64,000 bases of DNA from Sarcomyxa edulis (Eukaryota; Basidiomycota; Agaricomycetes; Agaricales; Mycenaceae), in assembly GCA_009761415.1 (NCBI GenBank), contig QUOL01000002.1:1178001-1242000 (forward strand), read 5' to 3'. The position numbers were made by a program, and so were the translations under genes. The notes beneath the pieces are model-generated. The model had not been told where the DNA came from. It ran no database searches and worked only from the letters and a program-made list of their open reading frames with translations. Below are positions 61,595-64,000 of this stretch, piece by piece. Each line of letters opens with the position of its first letter. The first letter of the stretch is position 1.

Positions 61595-63038
61595 TCAAGA
61601 CGCAGTAGCGCCGTAGAACGAATCTAGAGACTGTTGATATGCAGACTCTCGACCCAGCTCTTGACGGAAAGCAACAGGAGGAGCTAGACCGGTGACATTG
61701 CCAGACATTGAATATGGATGCGCCCGCGTGTGAGAGGCAAGGCTATAACTGTTATTGACAGCCACAAATGGATCGGGGTCGTGATAGGCCGCATTATGGC
61801 CACTAGGAACTCCATCTTGATAATAGCCTTCCTGATCGCCCGGAGCGTATGCTGTTCCAGGAGGATACTCGACGCCTGTATGCTGGAACGTGTTTGTGTC
61901 GTGAGAGTACTGCGTTGTGGAACCATAATGGATTTCACGATCGGGGTACGCATTCGTAGGGGCGTGAGTGGCAACATTGATCATACTTGGAGCTCGGGAT
62001 TCGGCTAGGGAGTCCGCAGGTTCAGATTTTTTCTCCAGATACGATTCCTCCTCGCTGTGCAGAGAGCGTCGATTTCTTTTCCGCATAAGAGCAAGTGCTG
62101 CTGCCAGGATTCCAACGCTAATAAGACCGATAGCTGTAAACGTTCCCGCGACTGCGGACTTATTTTGCCAGAACCTGAGATCCAAGAATAAATTGACAAG
62201 CGAAATTGAAATGTGCCAGATTGCTTACCCCTTGGAGGCAGCACTTGCAACCTGCGTTTCCAGTGGAACATCGGATGACGACGTTTGTGGGACGCTATTC
62301 ACGGAGGTAGGGGTGACAACAAGTGTGCTTCCAGATTCGTGCAATATGGTGGACGTCGCAGTTGCTTTTGCTGAAGTTGGCTTGGTTGAACTAGTGGCAG
62401 AAGTAGATGAAGACGAGGAACTATGCATTGACAAGAGATCAGTGCAAAGAGATATCTCAAGAAGATGAATGAACGGACGTAGTTGTGGAACGAGTAGAAG
62501 CGATTTGAATTCGCGTGGATGGTGCGGACGAGGAACTCGGTGAACTCGAGGAAGTAGATGTCGAAAACGAGAATGAAGACGTTAAGAATGAGGAGGAGGA
62601 GAACGAAGAAGATATAGATGATGATGCTGATGAAGTTCCATTGCTGGTACTTGTCGGAATTGAAGACGACAAAACCGTAACGGACACAGACCCTGAGATT
62701 GTGGAGGAGCTTGGAGATACGGATGATAAATCAGATGAGGATGAGGATGATGATGAGGGTGGGGAAGACGCGGATGTGGGTGATGTGCTTGTCGAGACGA
62801 CAATCGATGTCGCCGCGGAGGCAGTATTAGTAGTGCTTGAGGTAGTGCTTGTAGAAGCTGGCTGGTCAGTCGACCTGCGGCCTGTGTCTTGACGAATATC
62901 GAGAGCTATGCCGCGTCGATGCAGATCGAATGAGTGGGATTCCCTTGTGTGGGACTTGTTGATGACGATGAACGATAGAGTCACTAGAAGGATGAGTGAA
63001 ATGAGAGTGGGGGTGAAACGCGTTATTGAGCGATGCAT
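61595..63038 (-). CDS. Ser/Thr-rich one-pass membrane protein, Mid2/WSC-sensor-like
   Basis: Probable cell-surface glycoprotein. Residues 10-28 (FTPTLISLILLVTLSFIVIN) are a signal peptide or signal anchor. About 220 residues of almost pure Ser/Thr/Pro/Ala follow, ideal for O-mannosylation, interrupted by two short introns. A membrane helix, AGTFTAIGLISVGILAAALA, is followed at once by the stop-transfer MRKRNRR. The cytosolic tail of about 130 residues is Tyr/Pro/His-rich, with SLHSEEESYLEKK and ATHAPTNAYPDREIHYGSTT. This is the layout of fungal wall-integrity sensors and mucins (Mid2, Wsc), but no WSC or other ectodomain Cys module is present. The sensor role is inference from layout. Confidence 0.75.
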
Positions 63039-63472
63039 GTTATATGAAAGACCCTACTACGGCGGCGAGGATGCCGACGTTTAGTTAGATAATTGATCAA
63101 GAGGACGGAATGGTGGGTTTAATAGAGCAGGAATAGAAAATGTAGGCGGCATAATTGAATCTTACATACCCCTAGGTCTTTATTAGGATGTGATGCCGGT
63201 GACTAGCAACCGGTATTGGTGCCGCAATTTCAAAGTCCATCACTGTTGCTCCAGTCTGGCCCTCCATGTGCAGAGTCCCGTCTGGTCTTGCTTCCTTTTG
63301 CCAAGGGTCGACAGATCGACTGCCAACAGGCTATACAGTGTTTTCAGAGTCCCGAACCAATTCGCCCCATTTGTGAAATTTGCCATCGAGATGAAAAATA
63401 TGATTGAATCATCGCGATAGTATAGCGATTCGTCAATGAAGCCTCAAGCAACGATTTTGGTACTGAGGATCA
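63039..63472. other. Spacer between two minus-strand genes
   Basis: About 430 bases between the sensor-like gene start and the 3' end of the right-edge gene. Short open frames at 63190-63420 (plus) have no homology. Probably promoter. Confidence 0.4.
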
Positions 63473-64000
63473 CTATTGCTTCGTAGCTTGACCTTTTGGT
63501 ATCCGCGTCCCCTTCTGCTTTAGTTCATATCCCATTTTCAAGGTAAATTCACGAGACGCATCTACGTGAGATTTTCCTGAAATCTGAACACACAACTGAG
63601 TCAAGTCACCAAAATCTAGCTGTCGTGTGATCTCTGGTTGGTCCATGTGAGGGCACCGCTCGTGCAACTTCGAGGTCAGCGTCAGCCTTGACTGAGAGTT
63701 CGATTGATGTGTTAGTATTTTTAGGTCCCATCGAGATAAAAGTGGCAGATTGACTTGCCTGTTCGCCCAAGGTTTGCCACACTGGCCACAAGTCAACCAC
63801 AGTCCAAGTCTGGTCTCCAATAAAGTACCAGCCTTTCTGCAAATTATCTTGGTGAATACACATATCGTCGGAAACAAGATAACCGAAGACCTTCTTTATC
63901 GGGAAGAAAAATGTGTGGAACACATGGCTTTCTACGCTCTTTTGCGAGATATATTTTTTGATCATGTCGTTCGTCTTTTGTGGAGCCCAGTCCACGAGGT
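63473..64000 (-). CDS. Unknown gene, 3' part only (runs off the right edge)
   Basis: Two exons are visible; the 5' end is outside the window. Exon A is open from the edge: LVDWAPQKTNDMIKKYISQK, HTFFFPIKKVFGYLVSDDMC, KGWYFIGDQTWTVVDLWPVW ending QTLGEQ. A 67-nt intron with a GC donor (GCAAGT, 63692-63758), a TACTAAC branch site and a CTCTCAG acceptor joins SRLTLTSKLHERCPHMDQPE. The last part reads ITRQLDFGDLTQLCVQISGK and MGYELKQKGTRIPKGQATKQ, with the stop at 63473. No family recognised. The junction and the clear branch site support a real gene. Confidence 0.55.

Noticed and set aside
62515..62892. Acidic 125-codon open frame on the plus strand
   Set aside because: Exact antisense of the Ser/Thr-rich region of the sensor-like gene. 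Asp/Glu arise from reverse-complemented Ser codons.

Overview
The window looks like nuclear DNA of a filamentous basidiomycete, probably Agaricomycotina. Genes sit on both strands, and most are split by many introns of about 50-75 bases with GT..AG ends and CTAAC/CTGAC-like branch sites. The proteins match fungal families such as NIPA-type transporters, FPK1- and RCK-type kinases, Sec10, Rix1, RPA190, Lcl2 and Pex11. I see no rRNA, convincing tRNA, CRISPR array, bacterial-type operon or intact transposon. I do not name a species.

Layout. 0-3 kb: an intron-rich MFS transporter on the minus strand. 3-5.2 kb: no convincing gene. 5.2-8.0 kb: an FPK1/nrc-2-type AGC kinase. 9.2-11.4 kb: an HSF-domain transcription factor. 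12.1-16.8 kb: a TVP38-like membrane protein, a small mitochondrial-type coiled-coil protein, a Pex11-family peroxisomal protein and a divergent Tctex-type dynein light chain. 16.8-21.7 kb: a gene desert of about 5 kb. 21.7-24.4 kb: an RCK-type CaMK kinase. 26.7-30.0 kb: PRP31 and ISU1, convergent. 30.4-36.0 kb: TAF9 and SEC12, with broken duplicate pieces of both placed side by side next to TAF9. 36.0-38.6 kb: a NIPA-like transporter divergent from SEC12. 39.3-44.3 kb: two small or orphan genes, a secreted GPI-type PEBP protein, LCL2 and a CDK-site/KEN-box orphan. 44.5-59.3 kb: RPA190, an aftiphilin/Laa2-like protein, an RRN11-like Pol I factor, RIX1 and SEC10. 59.3-64.0 kb: an enoyl-CoA hydratase, a Ser/Thr-rich one-pass wall-sensor-like protein, and the 3' part of an unknown gene that runs off the right edge.

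Themes. RPA190, an RRN11-like factor and RIX1 lie within 11 kb and link Pol I transcription to pre-60S maturation. SEC12, SEC10, the Laa2-like protein, TVP38 and the FPK1-type kinase all concern membrane traffic, though most are not adjacent. Four head-to-head pairs share spacers of about 120-230 bases: PEX11/dynein light chain, SEC12/NIPA, Laa2-like/RRN11 and RIX1/SEC10.

Points most worth a second look: three consecutive microexons (14, 18 and 21 nt) that carry the catalytic Asp loop of RPA190; an in-frame TAG near the start of an otherwise intact SEC10; the TAF9/SEC12 fragment mosaic; and three candidate GC-AG introns. I did not find a clearly new multi-gene system. Exon models were worked out by eye from reading frame, family motifs and splice sites.
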